DNA of 64,000 nucleotides from Atrichornis clamosus (taxonomy: Eukaryota > Chordata > Aves > Passeriformes > Menuridae). Numbering within the stretch: the first letter of the stretch is position 1; each line of letters starts with the position of its first letter. Under the pieces are notes generated by a model, which did no database searches, was not told the DNA's origin, and saw only the letters and a list, made by a program, of their open reading frames with translations. Below, in pieces: positions 1-13,060 of this stretch. Where the stretch lies: positions 372,001 to 436,000 of the forward strand of contig WBMZ01011599.1 of NCBI GenBank assembly GCA_013400975.1, read 5' to 3'. The position numbers were made by a program, and so were the translations under genes.

Positions 1-3000
1 GAATAGAAAAAGTAGGACAGAAAAAAACTAGAACCACAAAGGTACAAGATGAAAACAAAAAACCAAATAGCTACGTAAAACAAGATCTAGCTACTATTTT
101 ATTTCTTAAGTATCCTGTTCTGTTTAGCCCACTGCTAAACGAATGAATTCAACAGGTGTTTAAGGTACACAAGCCAGAAGCCACAAACTAATACATTCAG
201 AGTAGCTAAGGAGTTATTCCTAAAAAAAAAGCTTTCAGTAAGCTGGAAAGATGCTATATTTTGATATAGAGATTAAACTCAGTTTCCTAGGTAATACAGT
301 TAGAATCAGCCTATCCAAAAAAATCAAAGGGAAAAAATTAGTTTTGAAGATAAATTGTATTAGTTTGATTCAGCAGCGTGACAGAATCAGAAGTTAGAAG
401 ATAAATCTACAGTCCTGAGAAAGAGAAAAAAATAAAACCCACCTAAAACCATCCTCCTGTATCTACAAAGCATTCAGAACAGATTTCTGTTGTGTCCAAT
501 CTTGCTTTGATGAGTTAACCATCTTTAAGCAGAGACTGTTAGTGGTAACCTACAAGTAACGTTCCATTTTCTTGGCACTTCACTGAAAATATTTTTAGAA
601 GTGAAATTTCTCTTCTTTCTAGCAGTTTATTAATTATTGCCCTGCTACCTCAGCTTTCAGCACTGTATAACCCAGGCAATTTTCCAAATTCATTCTCAGG
701 GAATGCATTTCATACTATTTCGTGTTTTTAATAAGAATTCCAGTCCCTGATTGTGTCACCACACAAGTAATGAGGCAATTTATACAAACATCTGAGGAGC
801 TCAGCTGCAAGCTATTGGCAGTTCCAGGCAACAACTACTTGCATATTCTATATCCAAGTATAGAGAGTTGTGGATTTGGGACTTAAAATGATTTGAATCC
901 TACTGAACTTGTTCATTCAGCTTGCACTCACCTGCAAATTTTTTTTTTTGCCTCAAGAAATGCCTCAGATACGTGGTGTATATGCAATGCCAAAAACTAT
1001 AAGGTAATGGTTTTGGCAAAATACTTTTATTTTTGTTAGTGCAATGGCATGATTCTTGGTTAAAGGAACATAAATCTGTTTCATACTTTTTAATGTTTCA
1101 CTTCAGTAACATGAAACTAAAAATTAGACCAGCAGAAATCATGTGCTCATTGCCAAAGCTGATCGCAATGCTGATTTCTTTAAATTCTCATAAAAGCATA
1201 ATCATCCCATTTATTTAAGTTGGATTTACAATCAAGTCTTTAATGAAAGAGATGTTTAATTCTAGTAGAATTGTAGAGAGATTTAAGTGACTTAAAGTCA
1301 TTTAAAGTGAGAAAAATTTCCTTAGAGTTCTGGTTCTGCAACTTTTTTTTTTGGTAAAGGCAAGCGCAATTTTGGCAATTAATTCAGAAACTGCCTACTA
1401 GCATACACAGGAGAAGCCCTTATAAATTAACAACAGAAAATTAATCACCTGACTCATTCCTCCTGCCTACCATGGCAAGTAAACTCACGATCTGTGAGTC
1501 ACTAAAAAAAAAAATGCAGAATTCATTTTTTTCCCCACAACCAGGTCTAAGGGATTTCATCAACCAACCAATGCCTGACTCCAGGACTGAGGAGATTAGA
1601 TCAGCTGGTGAAGGGCTTTAAAGAAAGTTTCATTCCCTGCTGTAGGAGGAGAGATGTATGCCACTGAAGCTCCCGGGAGATTATCAGTGGGGACATTCTC
1701 CACAGGGATTAGATATATTTATTCTTTAAAAAGAAACTTGTGAAGACTCTGACCCCAAGGGTTTGTTCTCTTCTCAGGAGAACATATTTTTGAGTGTAGA
1801 AGAAAGTGTTGGGAAAACATCATACTGGAAATACACTGGGAATTAAAAAACCTCGGGTGTCTTGTTATCAAAAATCTGGAGGATGGTTGTTCCACTGGTC
1901 TGCATACCCACAATTTCCCAAGCTTCTTGCTTTGTCAGGAGCTATTTAGCCTTCATTAAGGAAGGCAGACCTAAATGCTGCCCCATAACTCTATGCCCAG
2001 TATCAGCTCATTAGGGGCTGGGGTAATTCAACATTGTGCCCTCCACACACACCCTAATCCCTTTCCAAACCACAGCAGAGGCGAGGAAGAACACAAAAGG
2101 GAAGGTAATGTCCTTATTTCCCTCAGTCACATCAAGAGTTGAAATCCCTATGAAAACCATCAGCTCTACGCAACTAGAAAACACTTTGACTAGAGAAATT
2201 GCTGTAATCCTTAAATTAGGCACGGTTCACACTGTTGCATAATTCTGAGCCAAATAATAGTGGGGGTTTTTTAAACACTTGTACACTTCCCTGCTTAATT
2301 CACACACCTGATATCTGTTTTTCCTATACTGCTGCATTTGAGATCATTTTACTTTTTCAGACATGAATGATCCTATACCTGATCTTTCATTCCTCACACA
2401 ACCAGAGCTCCTACTGACTGTATAATTAGGTTTAACCATATGAAACGTTGCATTTCTAGGTTTCTTTGAAATACCTCATGTGTTAACAGCTTTAATTCTT
2501 CTCCTGACAGTGATGCAAGATGTGATGATGCCATGATAAAGCAATGCCAGTCGCACTGTCACCACAGATTGCAACAGTGAAAGCCAAATGAAGGCAAAAA
2601 TCTCATCCTCATTCCAAATATTGCTAAAACAGTTCTGCACAGAGAGAATAATTGGCCTTTCTTCCACCTTTCCATTCAGGTGCTTAAAATTGAACACAGA
2701 ATTCCAGTGAAAAATGTATTTTCAAGTTTAATTTCCAAAGTCAGTCTTTTGCATTGATTTTTTTTTTTCACTTTCCATGCTCTATGTGTTTTGCTGTTAA
2801 TGGAAATACTTGTTATGATTGTGTTTAAGAGAAGCTTTACACTTTGTTTAGGCTCTGCATCCTCAACAAGGGCCCCTAAGTATCAGCTCTTTTTATTTCT
2901 TCTGTTTTCTTAACCCCTAGGTCTGAGCTACTGATGTAGTGGCTGCTCCCTTCATCTTTCACATACTATAAAATGTTTGGTTTACTATTCTTGTGGATTT

Positions 3001-6000
3001 TAACTTCTATAGCATTTAAATCAGTGCCTTATTCATAATCCTTCAAAAATATGGTATAGAGCAGACAGATGGAAGTCACCTATAATATAGTCTAGCCCAG
3101 AGTTGTAAGAATGTATTTGCAACATGTTGAACACTCCATAGTATTCTTTTTCCATAGTTTCAGTTGTGTGGTTTTATTTGAAATAATATATCACACTTAA
3201 AACTGATTAAAAGAAATTTTCACTGTTGTGGAGTTTATTTATTTGTTCGGTTTGGGTTTTTTTCCTTTAGTTTTACTGTTCTTTCTGTTTCAGTTTCTTG
3301 TGCTACTATTTTCCCCAGAAATTTTCATCTTCCATACTCCTATTACTCTCCTTCTCCAAATATTGTTTAGTGCTCCCTTAACACACATTTAGGCTTTATT
3401 TTTTTAATTATTATTCATCCAGAATAAAATATTTCAAGGCCTCTGGAATGTTACTTTAAAGCTTGGTGGCAATATTATTACTCAGGAAATTACACATCTC
3501 TATATTGCACACCTCAATGCTACGGATGGGTGGTTCTTAAAAACATAAACCAAATTCCCCACATCCACCTGAAACTGTAAAACATAAAAATAGGCATGAG
3601 CCTTGCACCATGGCCTCCCTACTAGACAATATCCTGTAACCAGTCAATCACAGGAGTTTTTTTCCACAGTTAACCGTTAATTGTTTACTATATCAGCGAA
3701 CAGTCTTACCAGGAATATTACTTAGGGAAATCCCACACAGAGCTATCTGGCAGTTTTGCATTTTCTATGTTGAAACCTCCTTCCCTTGGACAAAAACCAA
3801 TGGCCACCACCAAACCACCGTGACGCAAACCCTTCCATCTGTCAGGCTTTCCCACCTCGATGCACAGAGGTGCACTGCAACAATAAACCCTTCCTCATAA
3901 AACCACTCTCCTGAAAAAGCCGTGCTGAGGGGGTTGTTGGACAGTTGGAGGAGCATGGGAGAGTAGAGATAACGTTACAGTATTCATAACCATCTATTTA
4001 CGACATGTGTGGGTCATTAAAATGTCCAGTGTTGCTACAGCTATTAATATTTAGGTGGTTATATAACGTTATTTAATGTATTTACTACTATTCACTCTTT
4101 CATTAATCTCTTATGCAAGGTTCTTAAAATATAAGCGTGTAAACTACTCTTGCTATTAAATTTACATTAATCAACAAAAGAAGTATAATTGCATTATGAT
4201 GCTGCACTGAGCTTCCTGTCAAAAGAGGAAGGGGATGTGGTGGTGGAGAGCACAAAACAAAACAAATATCAAAAGCAAGAGAACAAGTAGGGCTGTTTAT
4301 GAACAACGCTCTGTAAAACACCACGAAACAGTCCCTGCCAAAAGCTCTGCTCTGACTGAAACTCTCATTCTCTGCTTTTGGCTGCAAGGCCTCCACAGGG
4401 GTTCCACAGCTGGGCTGTCACAGCCTGACCGTGACCCACGAGCCAAGACCACTCCTGCTCTGTCACCCTTCTGACGCAGGCAGCAGGATCCTTCTCTCTC
4501 CATCCCTGTGTAGAAGATGGCCCACAGGAACACAACACCACAACATGCTCCAGGGTGTGTGTACTCAGGACAAGCCTCTGGAAATAGGTTTGCCACTCAG
4601 CACTGACTGTTTGCTGCGCACCACGATGCAGTTTCCTTTTGAGCTTGAAAAGAGTTGTGGAAAGGCACAGAAATCAAGGTGAGAGCAAGTCAGGAATTGC
4701 TGGGTGTTGGAAGAATCCAAAGTGTACAGCTGGGGGGAAGCTGTAGTAAATACAAGACCCTATTCTAGAGCTCACATACTGAGAACAGTTATACTTGTAT
4801 CACCCAGTACTGAAAACAAATCAACACCCTCTTATCTGATGAGTCAAAATACATCCCATCATCCACACCCAAAAGGCTTAAGGGGTCACAGTAGACTCAC
4901 ATCTGACCAAGGATCCTGGACTGAGTGTTTGCTAGGGTGAATGCATGGCATCCAAGTAATTTTGCACACATGCACCATAAAAGCAGTGAAACTGATGGCT
5001 GACAAAAGCCTTATCACTTTCATAATTACTGCAGCTTTTTTAAAGAGGGAGAAAAGAAGGCAAAATTTCTGCAGGTTTCTTTCCCAGGATTCAACACATT
5101 TGGAAAGTTCCCTAGCAGAACACATAGTCCCTACACACATTTTTTGTCATCTCTGTGTTTGCATTTTTCATTTTGTGTTTAAGGATTGTAAAACAGACTA
5201 GAGAAGCTGAGCTAGAAGTATAATAAGGGACCAGATGGACAACTTCCCCTGAGCAAAAGAATCCATGTGGTTCTCCATGCTCTCCTCTCCAGCTTGTGGC
5301 TGGGCTGTGTGTGAACTGGTGACCTGCTCTCACTGACCTTATGAAGTAGTTGATGGCAAAAGGATTAAATAAAATGTTTGTTAAACACTGCAATTGCTTA
5401 CACAAATGTGGCATAATTCTACTTATTTTGGAACTGGATGTATCATAAAATATTGCTAAATGCTGAAAAACTAGTAGGCTTGTCACTTAGGATCACAGTG
5501 ATAGGCAGCTCAGATGGATGATAGAGAACATATTGTAATCACGTATCGAGGCAGCATCACAAGCATCAGGATGCCACACAGTGATTAATGTCTAGGGCTT
5601 TTTCTGGCTGCTCTTAATAGAAGACTTGCCCAGCCTCCAGCTGTGAACATTTATATGCTGCTGGCTAAGGATATTAACTGTTTATTAGACAGCTGAAACA
5701 CGGGGCACTGCACGGATACAGTCAGCGGAAAAACACGTCTTAGGAAACGTCCTTAAATAATAACACCCAGAGGTGTTAACAGATATTCTCTGTGCTTTAC
5801 AAGCTACCCTTTTCGCTTCTGTCACTGTATTTGTTACCCATAATATTGCTTTGCTCAGAGTTTAATGATATAAATGCCGGATTGTTTTCTAGTAGATGGA
5901 TTGTAGAAAAGGATTCCATTCCAAAAGGACAAATGAAGTGCAAGAATTTCTTCTATTTCTAAATAAAACCTAAAGAAACTGGAAAAAATATTTGATTCAG

Positions 6001-8866
6001 GAACTTGGGATAGATACTTTCCCTATGTAAGAGAAGTGGGCATCCTAGAATGACAAAACACTAGCTTTGCTTCTTTACAGGTACATGACTGCTATTAAAG
6101 GTAATTTTAAAAGTTTGTTTGGGGTTTTTTAAATCTTCATTTTTTAATCTTAAATTAAAAAAAAATGTAACATGGTTCTTTTTTTTTTAAACTGCAGTCT
6201 GCTTTTCTGTTGATACATCTACTTAGTGAGCAGAGCAGATCCTCAGTAGGGATATCTGATTTCTAAGCAACACAAAGAAGGACAAAAGATGGGTACTTTG
6301 CAGGAAAGTGGCAGTCTCCAAGATGCAAAAGAAGAACCAGTGATCTGTGCCCAGTGGAAGGCTGCTTCAGGAGCTTACCAATGAGGGGGAAAAAGAAAAT
6401 CTCTCCTGAGCTGCCGATTCCGACGCAGTCAATCAGGAGTGACAAAGAGTCATTACTTGCCCCTTGCCTCTGCACAATGGGTTTATCATGGCAGTTGAAT
6501 TTTCCATGGACAATTATTAACATTATTAAGATAACCCGGCCATTTCTGTGGGCTGCTTGAGCAGGGGCAAACAGGAGAGTGAATGCAGACTGAAATCAGA
6601 CTAATAACTCCCATCAAAAGGTGACTCTTCCATGACTAAAACCCTTTGATAGGAAAGAATGAAGGAACTTGCATTGCCACTGCCTATGTTGGATCTCTGC
6701 TGTATTTTTTATTAATCCAAGACACCTCTGCATAGTCATTAAACCACCACCATTCTAATTATGCACCAGTGATTAAGCAGATGTGACACTGAGCAAGAAA
6801 AATGTTTGATTAACGATCCAGGTGTCTAAGTTTGGAAGATTACATTTACCAGTGTGAATTTGAGGACAGTCAAACTTAGAAGAACAGGACATCTTTTGAT
6901 TTCAGCCTGCCTCAGTAATGTTATCTTGTTAGGATTGTTGGCCACCATGTCAACAGACAACTCAGCACAGAACATTTCCCACTGTTCTCCTCCAAACATA
7001 CACCAACAAACACCACAAACAGAGCCTTCTGCTCTGCTTTTGGCTTTTTCTTGTACTTCCATATGAATAATAATTGCTGGAATTCACTTTATTTAATTCT
7101 AACTCTCTTAGTTTTTGACTATGTAAAGAGAGGAGTTCTGCAGGAAAAAATGCACTTAGGTTTTTATTTAACTCTGTTCCACCTATAGTTGCTAAATGAT
7201 TGCTTGAATATTATCTATTTTCCCACATTTCTAATTAACATGAGATATCTAGTGTCCAGAGCTCACTGAGTTTGTGTGAGCTAAGGATAAATCAGTTCCA
7301 TAAAAAGCCCGGAGAAGAAGAAGTGTGCAGAAAGAGGCGACAGCGGCGGTGTGAAGCAGCCTGTCCCTCCCAATCCATCGTCGCTTGGCAAGGCTGCTTT
7401 AGCACCACGGCCTGAATAGCTTGTCGTGCTGGCATTACACTCCACAGCACAAGCCAAATGCTGGCAGCCAAAAGTGTATGAATTCATCTGTGAGGAGACG
7501 CAAGTCTTGTCATTAAAGTCACGTTTTATAGCCAGGGATGCCCAAGCAGCTGCTTGTGTTTGAACTAGAGACTAAAGGCAACACACAGGCCTGACACAGT
7601 TAATGCTCCAACTAGCCAGGCAAGTGCTCACACACACTTGCATAAATGGATAAGAAGGAAAGTGCTTCCTAACACTTATGGTTCGTACTTTACAGAAATT
7701 CACCTTTTCACCCACTTCTAATTGTGTCTGACAGCCTTTCCTGGGCTAAGAGGACCCTGAGGCACATCCCAGCACTTGGAAGGGTGCAGCTCACAGGAAG
7801 GGAGCCCCACACACCCCATTAAAATAAATTTCTCTCCTCTGTTCTCCCCTATCTTTACACTGACCTAGGAAATCAGCATCAAGTTTCTTCTCCTGAACTT
7901 CTACTCTCCTCTTTCTTGTTTGAGGAGTTAGAAGTAAAGGTCATCTGAGGCTTTATGCTTTGAGAAGAGGAATCTCTATCAGCTAAGGCCAGGAACAGAC
8001 CAGGAATAAAACCAGCCTTTGCCAAAGACCGCTGATGAAAATGAATCATCCTTTTGAGTCTGCAGGTGTAAAAGATTTTATTAAATTAAAAGTACAGGGA
8101 GTAACAATAACAGCCACTGGTCTGTATGGAGTATTTATGAGGAACGACTGACAAGCCACACGTTTATGCTGCAAAACCCTCATAAACAAGAATTACAGAG
8201 TAGAATGTAAGTGGTATCCCTGATAATAACAGTGCCAAGCAAAGCAAAAGAAAATGTAGAATAAAGTATTAAAGCACTTCTTAGCAATTACTGCTAGTCA
8301 GAAACCATTCATGTATATACCCTTTACTCAAGATAAAGAGGAAAAATCCCCAATCATCTAATTTGCCATTAAAGCACAGAGAAACAACTAAACCAGAAAT
8401 TAAAAGGATTAGGAAATACGTTTTTCTTTGTGCATTTCATTGCTTTAAGGAAAATATTCCCATGAATTATGAACTTCCCCCCCCTTTTCTAATAGTGAAA
8501 AACTATCAACATTTAGAGTAGCATTCCCACATTTTATGAAATATCTTATTCTAACAGACATAATGTAGATTCACCAGCACATAGGCCAAGCATGACCCTT
8601 CAGATGGCCTGAACACAGCATGTACTACAACCAACAGCAAATCCTCCAACATCTTGGTTATTTACTTGTAGTTTGAATAAAACAATAAATATCTTAATCC
8701 AGAAATCATGAACGGACAGAGGAATAGATTACACTTTTCATTTACATGCAGTCTAGCCTAGGTTATAAACATATCTTCTCTAACTTTTATATACTGTACT
8801 CGCTCCTTCCTGTTACAGGAAAAAATCTTAGCAGACTTCCACTAAGAAAGAAGCAGATAATATATA
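1..8866 (-). other. DPP10: Intron downstream of the DPP10 exon, partial; no other exon seen
   Basis: By position this is intron of the minus-strand DPP10 gene. I searched it for the next exon, expected to start VTFKASRHSVSPDLKY, using the complement of the SPDLKY and YDVK codons, and found no match. The next exon is therefore probably beyond the left edge. The open frames here are short, in all frames, and carry no recognisable domain. Apart from the CpG-rich patch at 7311-7522 and a few homopolymer runs I see nothing that calls for another annotation. Confidence 0.75.
7311..7522. promoter_or_regulatory. CpG-retaining patch; candidate intronic enhancer
   Basis: Ten CpG dinucleotides lie in about 210 bp, including GGCGACAGCGGCGGTG near 7337, whereas the surrounding intron is nearly CpG-free. 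No CR1 or other repeat is recognised and no splice-flanked open frame is convincing. It lies about 1.4 kb past the DPP10 exon in the direction of transcription. Retained CpG in AT-rich intron suggests an unmethylated or constrained element, or a younger insertion. Confidence 0.3.
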
Positions 8867-8874
8867 TTACTCAC
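8867..8874 (-). promoter_or_regulatory. DPP10: 5' splice site (GTGAGTAA donor) of the DPP10 exon
   Basis: On the minus strand the exon ends ...ACTTTT and is followed directly by GTGAGTAA, a near-consensus U1 donor. The last two exon bases are TT instead of the preferred AG, so the strong intronic part of the site must compensate. The cut leaves the reading frame in phase 0 after the Phe codon. Confidence 0.88.
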
Positions 8875-8969
8875 AAAAGTGGTATTTTCCAATAATAATG
8901 TAGTTGTATTTGTTTCTACATTCAGTTCAACGACATGTCCATTCCTGGTTTTATACACCACTGCTGTAT
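8875..8969 (-). CDS. DPP10: DPP10 internal coding exon (about residues 92-122, first beta-propeller region)
   Basis: DPP10 is a type II membrane glycoprotein related to DPP4 that lacks peptidase activity. It binds Kv4 (KCND2/KCND3) channels and changes their trafficking and gating. The minus-strand exon is 95 nt: two bases (AT) completing an Asp codon begun in the previous exon, then 31 codons with no stop. The translation begins TAVVYKTRNGHVVELNVETN and continues TTTLLLENTTF. Against human DPP10 residues 92-122 as I remember them, 24 of 31 residues match. NGHV and LLLENTTF separate it from DPP6, which reads quite differently there. Two N-glycosylation sequons (NTT and NTT) fall at the positions of human N111 and N119. 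The exon ends after TTF in phase 0, where I recall the DPP4 family exon also ending. The segment would lie in the extracellular beta-propeller. It is probably exon 4 of the long isoform; the numbering is inferred. No frameshift or stop is seen, so it looks functional. Confidence 0.93.
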
Positions 8970-8998
8970 CTGCAATGACAAAGAAATAAACAGTTAGC
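8970..8998 (-). promoter_or_regulatory. DPP10: 3' splice site (branch point, polypyrimidine tract, CAG acceptor) of the DPP10 exon
   Basis: Read on the minus strand, CTAAC at 8997-8993 is a good branch-point match. Its second A (8994) lies 24 nt from the last intron base, within the normal distance. A T/C-rich stretch (TTTATTTCTTTGTCATTG) follows, then CAG at 8972-8970. The exon starts at 8969. This fixes the start of the coding exon independently of the protein match. Confidence 0.88.
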
Positions 8999-11900
8999 AA
9001 ACACACCGAGTATTTAATACATCTGTAGAGAAAACCAGCATGTTCAATTAATTAGACTATCTTTATTACAATACCTAAACAAGACGGATGTTTTGTTGAT
9101 TTGCCTCATGAGCTTCAAAAATACCAGTTTATGCCCTGTAGCACGCTCACCTCATTCAATACATATGTATTTTTGGCCACATAAGAAAGTAAAGTTCTGA
9201 AAAGAAAAAAAGCTTTTGCTGGACGTCATACTCACATGTCCCCTTAGAAGTGATTCCAACAAAACTTCTGCACTATTCTGTTTTTCTGGTAATGGGATTG
9301 ACAAAGTTGTGACTATCTTAAGACAGTCCATATTCTGTGATTAGTGCTGGGCCACAGAAAACCAAATTTCCATGAAAGCTAAATGTTAGCAAGGGAGGCT
9401 TAAAGCTAAATAGATCCACTTGTACAACATTTAAAATACTGTGGGATGAAGTGTTGCAACATTTCCGTCCACTACTCACGATTTATTATTTCTCGTGAGA
9501 AGAATAATCTAATACACTTCAAGAAAAAAAAGAAACCTAAAATTAATTGTGACTCCTATGAAAAGGACTTTGCATCTGTTTGTATCAATATCTGCAAAAT
9601 TACCAAGAAATACACAATTACTACATACGCCTTGATTTAAAAAATAATAATTAAAAAAAACCTTCCAAATTCCCCACTATTTCTAATAAGAGATTGGATA
9701 GATCGGTGCTGAATCTTTCAAGTTATTTAAAACCCATATAAGAGATTTGTACTTAATGAAATGGAACTACTTTATTATAACAATACAGAAAACATAAGAA
9801 AAGTTCTAAATTAAGCCTAAAGGAAACACAAAAGAACTTTACTAATCCTCAGTAATGTCTGAGAAATTCATTACAGATGCCTGAATTTTATGAAGTGGGA
9901 AGTAAACATGACTGGAGAAAAAGGTTATGCTATCATAAAAAAACTGCTTCGCTTATTCAGAAAAATGTAGCTCTATTTTAATTGACTCCACAGAAACTCA
10001 AGATATACAGCTCTGGTGAATGTCCTCTAGTATGTTCTGTAAAATTAATGAAGCTTCATTAGAAGAGCTTACTAAGCTATTTCAGGACCATGGCTGGGAA
10101 GTGGAGTGGGATTGATGGAGTTTAGGACAGTATTAACAGAGCTGTTGTTTAGGAAGGCAAATTAGAATGTGAACTGTGGAATTAACACCAACTTCTTTTA
10201 AAGAAAAAGATTTCAAATATTCATTTTGAATAAAAAGAAATAGCACTGTGCAGACAGGTTTGGTTTCAAGTTACTAATTACAGAACACTATAGTTTTTGC
10301 AGCTTGCTTTAGGCTATTTTGCATGTATTCTTTTGGGAACTCCAGCACTGAAAATCTCCACTGTATCGTGGTGCTAAGAAGTATTACAGCAAATATAATG
10401 ATTTCTGGCTAAAGAGCTGTCCCTAGTTATGACTAAACCATAATGTGAGGAATGGCATCTGTAACCCAGAACAGCTGTCAAGAACTGTCCCTGTTCATTC
10501 CCCCTGCCTGAGCAGTGCTCCAAACACTGCATTTCGGCTCCATGGGTGAGACTAACACGCTACCCAAATCCAGAGGAGCACCAGAATGTTATTCCTTCTC
10601 GTTTATCTACTTTCCTACGTGTCATTTAGCCGACAGAATTTATGGCATCATTAAGCAATCCTACCAAATCCCATTCACTCAAGACCTTTCCCCTAAAATT
10701 CCTAACAGACCACACATAAAATACACAGTCCTCGGGCTCTTCTTGCAAGTCCTACACACAGTGTGAAACATTTGGAATAGCAAGTGCTGTGAACGACGTA
10801 AATGAGAGCCTTTATTCTAAAGTTAGAAGAAAATTTATTCAAACAATTAGAACAGAAAACTGAGTCAGACCTCCTGAAAAGGCAGGCTTTGCTGGACAGT
10901 AATTACACCTCTCTCTGAACTTGGGCTTTTGCCTCTGTATGGGATTTAGCAGTTAACTCCTGGCGTGCATACATCAAATGAAAAACGTATGGAGGTTCTC
11001 AGGTAAAAGATTATATCAAAACCCCATGTAAACACAGAGCATAACAGTCTCCAAAAGAAATCACAGTAATTAATATGGAAGTCTCCTTCAGTCAATAGCT
11101 TGTCAGGCTGGATAATGTAATAGCTGATGGTCACACAACGTGATGATGATTTTTTTCATTGATAGCTCAAATGTAAATAAGAACCATAAACATATATTTG
11201 TTTTGAAATTTTTATTACACAGAGTCAGAAAGTCTACAAAAGAAAACAATACCTAGTCCTAAGTATCACCCATTTGCACAGCTGATGGATTTGTTTGGTT
11301 TCTTATCTTGGTGTCTTCCCCACGAAGAGGTTCAGGGACCTCTGACACTTCACAATGCCATTCGGAGAGGCAGAGTTCTTACTTCGAAGAAATTCTCATT
11401 TAATTTGAAACAAGGAGTAGCATCATGTGGAAACCTCTCAGCTGGGCACAAACTACAGCACAGGAGAGTCACATTATTGATCTGAGGACACAGGTAGCAT
11501 ACAAAGCATTCTGTCTTAAGCAAAGGGGAACGCCTCAGCAAAAAAGCTGTGTTACCAAGTCACCAGCCCTGGATGATGTAGACAAAAACAGTCTTTAAAA
11601 CAACTGATTGAAAATTTCCTAATTGTAATAGTTGTCAAATTTCTGAAAACTTTGGAAACTCTGGAGCATAGAATGATGATTCTGTTTTACTAAAAGGTGA
11701 AGACAGACAACCAAGGGTCTGTACATAACTTATCTTGAAATCAGTCCAAAAAGAATAATGGCACAATAAATCCAGGATTCTCCCCACAAAAATAGTGGCT
11801 AGCAATATAATTAATACAAGATAGCACTTTACAGAACATAGATCTTGTTAAACAAATTTGACAGTCTTATGTTTGATAGAGGCAACTCTGCTGAAACTGT

Positions 11901-12948
11901 ACATTGGGTTTTCTTCCAAGGTATTTGATTTATTTTATGAAATCTAAAGCTTAAATTAAACAGAATTAATGGGAAACACATTAGGACAATTAAAAACAGT
12001 ATCATTAAATAAAATAAAGAGGTAGGCAGGATTGTTATGCACAACTATCTTTGGGAAGAATTTATTCCACTTGGATTTTGACCTTATTTCTAAAGCTGAC
12101 TGTGAAGGAGGTTGCCTAGTGGTTATACAGATCTGCAGGACAACTTGATGCTCAACAGGTTCTCTATAACTTATTTGGCTTGCACAAAGAATGACACATT
12201 AAATAAAATACCAAGTGAAAAGAAACTCTCAAACAAAATTCTTCTGGGATTATCACAGCATAATAAATTCACATGAGTCAGCAACATCCTCTTACAGAAT
12301 TGTATTAGCTGCAGAACCAATGGTAATTTATCATTGTGAGGCTAAATGTCCACATTCTTACGCTATTGTATGGTTTTAAAACTAAATATTTTCATCATTT
12401 GCTCTATCTCTAGGCAAAGAATGTGGAACACATGTTCTGCTGAAGTGATTAATCCATCCATTTGAAATCATAGTTTGGATGTATATGTGAATAACATAAA
12501 TATAACTCTCAGTGACACAACCATTACATAAATACAGCATCATGATAATCTCAAGCATTTTTTAAAATAAAAGCAGCATTTCCTATAAATAGCTTCACTA
12601 AGACTATTGTTCCTGGTTTAGGTTCAGCACTGGTAAGGGTTTTGCTCAAGACCAGAGTATGAGTTGGCAGGAAATGCAGCTCTATACTCTGCCTGGCCTA
12701 ATATAGATTGTTCCAGGCAATGTCAAAATACAGGCAAACTATCATAAAATGAAAAGAAATCAATGCAAAACTTTTCATTCTTGACAAGCAGCTTGACCCC
12801 CATCAGTTCTGCGGTAATTTCTTTACTTTCATTTATTGAATTTACCCTCATTTACTGCATTGACAACACCCTACTGTGTCCTAAATACTACAGAATTCCT
12901 CTGCAGCATTCACAGTTCCACATGACATCATATATGATCAAATGAACC

Positions 12949-12967
12949 AAAAAAAAAAAAAAAAAAA
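12949..12967 (+). repeat. Poly(A) run of 19
   Basis: An uninterrupted A run follows AATGAACC. I recognise no retroelement body immediately before it, so it is not called as a retroposed tail. Other long homopolymers lie at 21931-21947 (A), 23321-23332 (A), 24478-24490 (T), 47582-47594 (A) and 61033-61046 (A). Confidence 0.9.
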
Positions 12968-13045
12968 TCCAGGTCCTTTTAAATTCTAATGAAAAATACT
13001 GTATTGCTTAGGGGGGAAATGAATCAACTTGCATCCTTAAATACA

Positions 13046-13060
13046 TCATCATCATCACCT
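13046..13060. repeat. (CAT)n short trinucleotide repeat
   Basis: ACATCATCATCATCACC holds four CAT units plus an imperfect one. It is short and of no evident function. Confidence 0.75.

Noticed and set aside
3054..3110. Phrase GATGGAAGTCACCTATAATA followed by TAGTCTAGCCCAGAG, resembling the complement of a CR1 3' end
   Set aside because: The similarity is short and does not continue on either side, so it is too weak to call a CR1 fragment.
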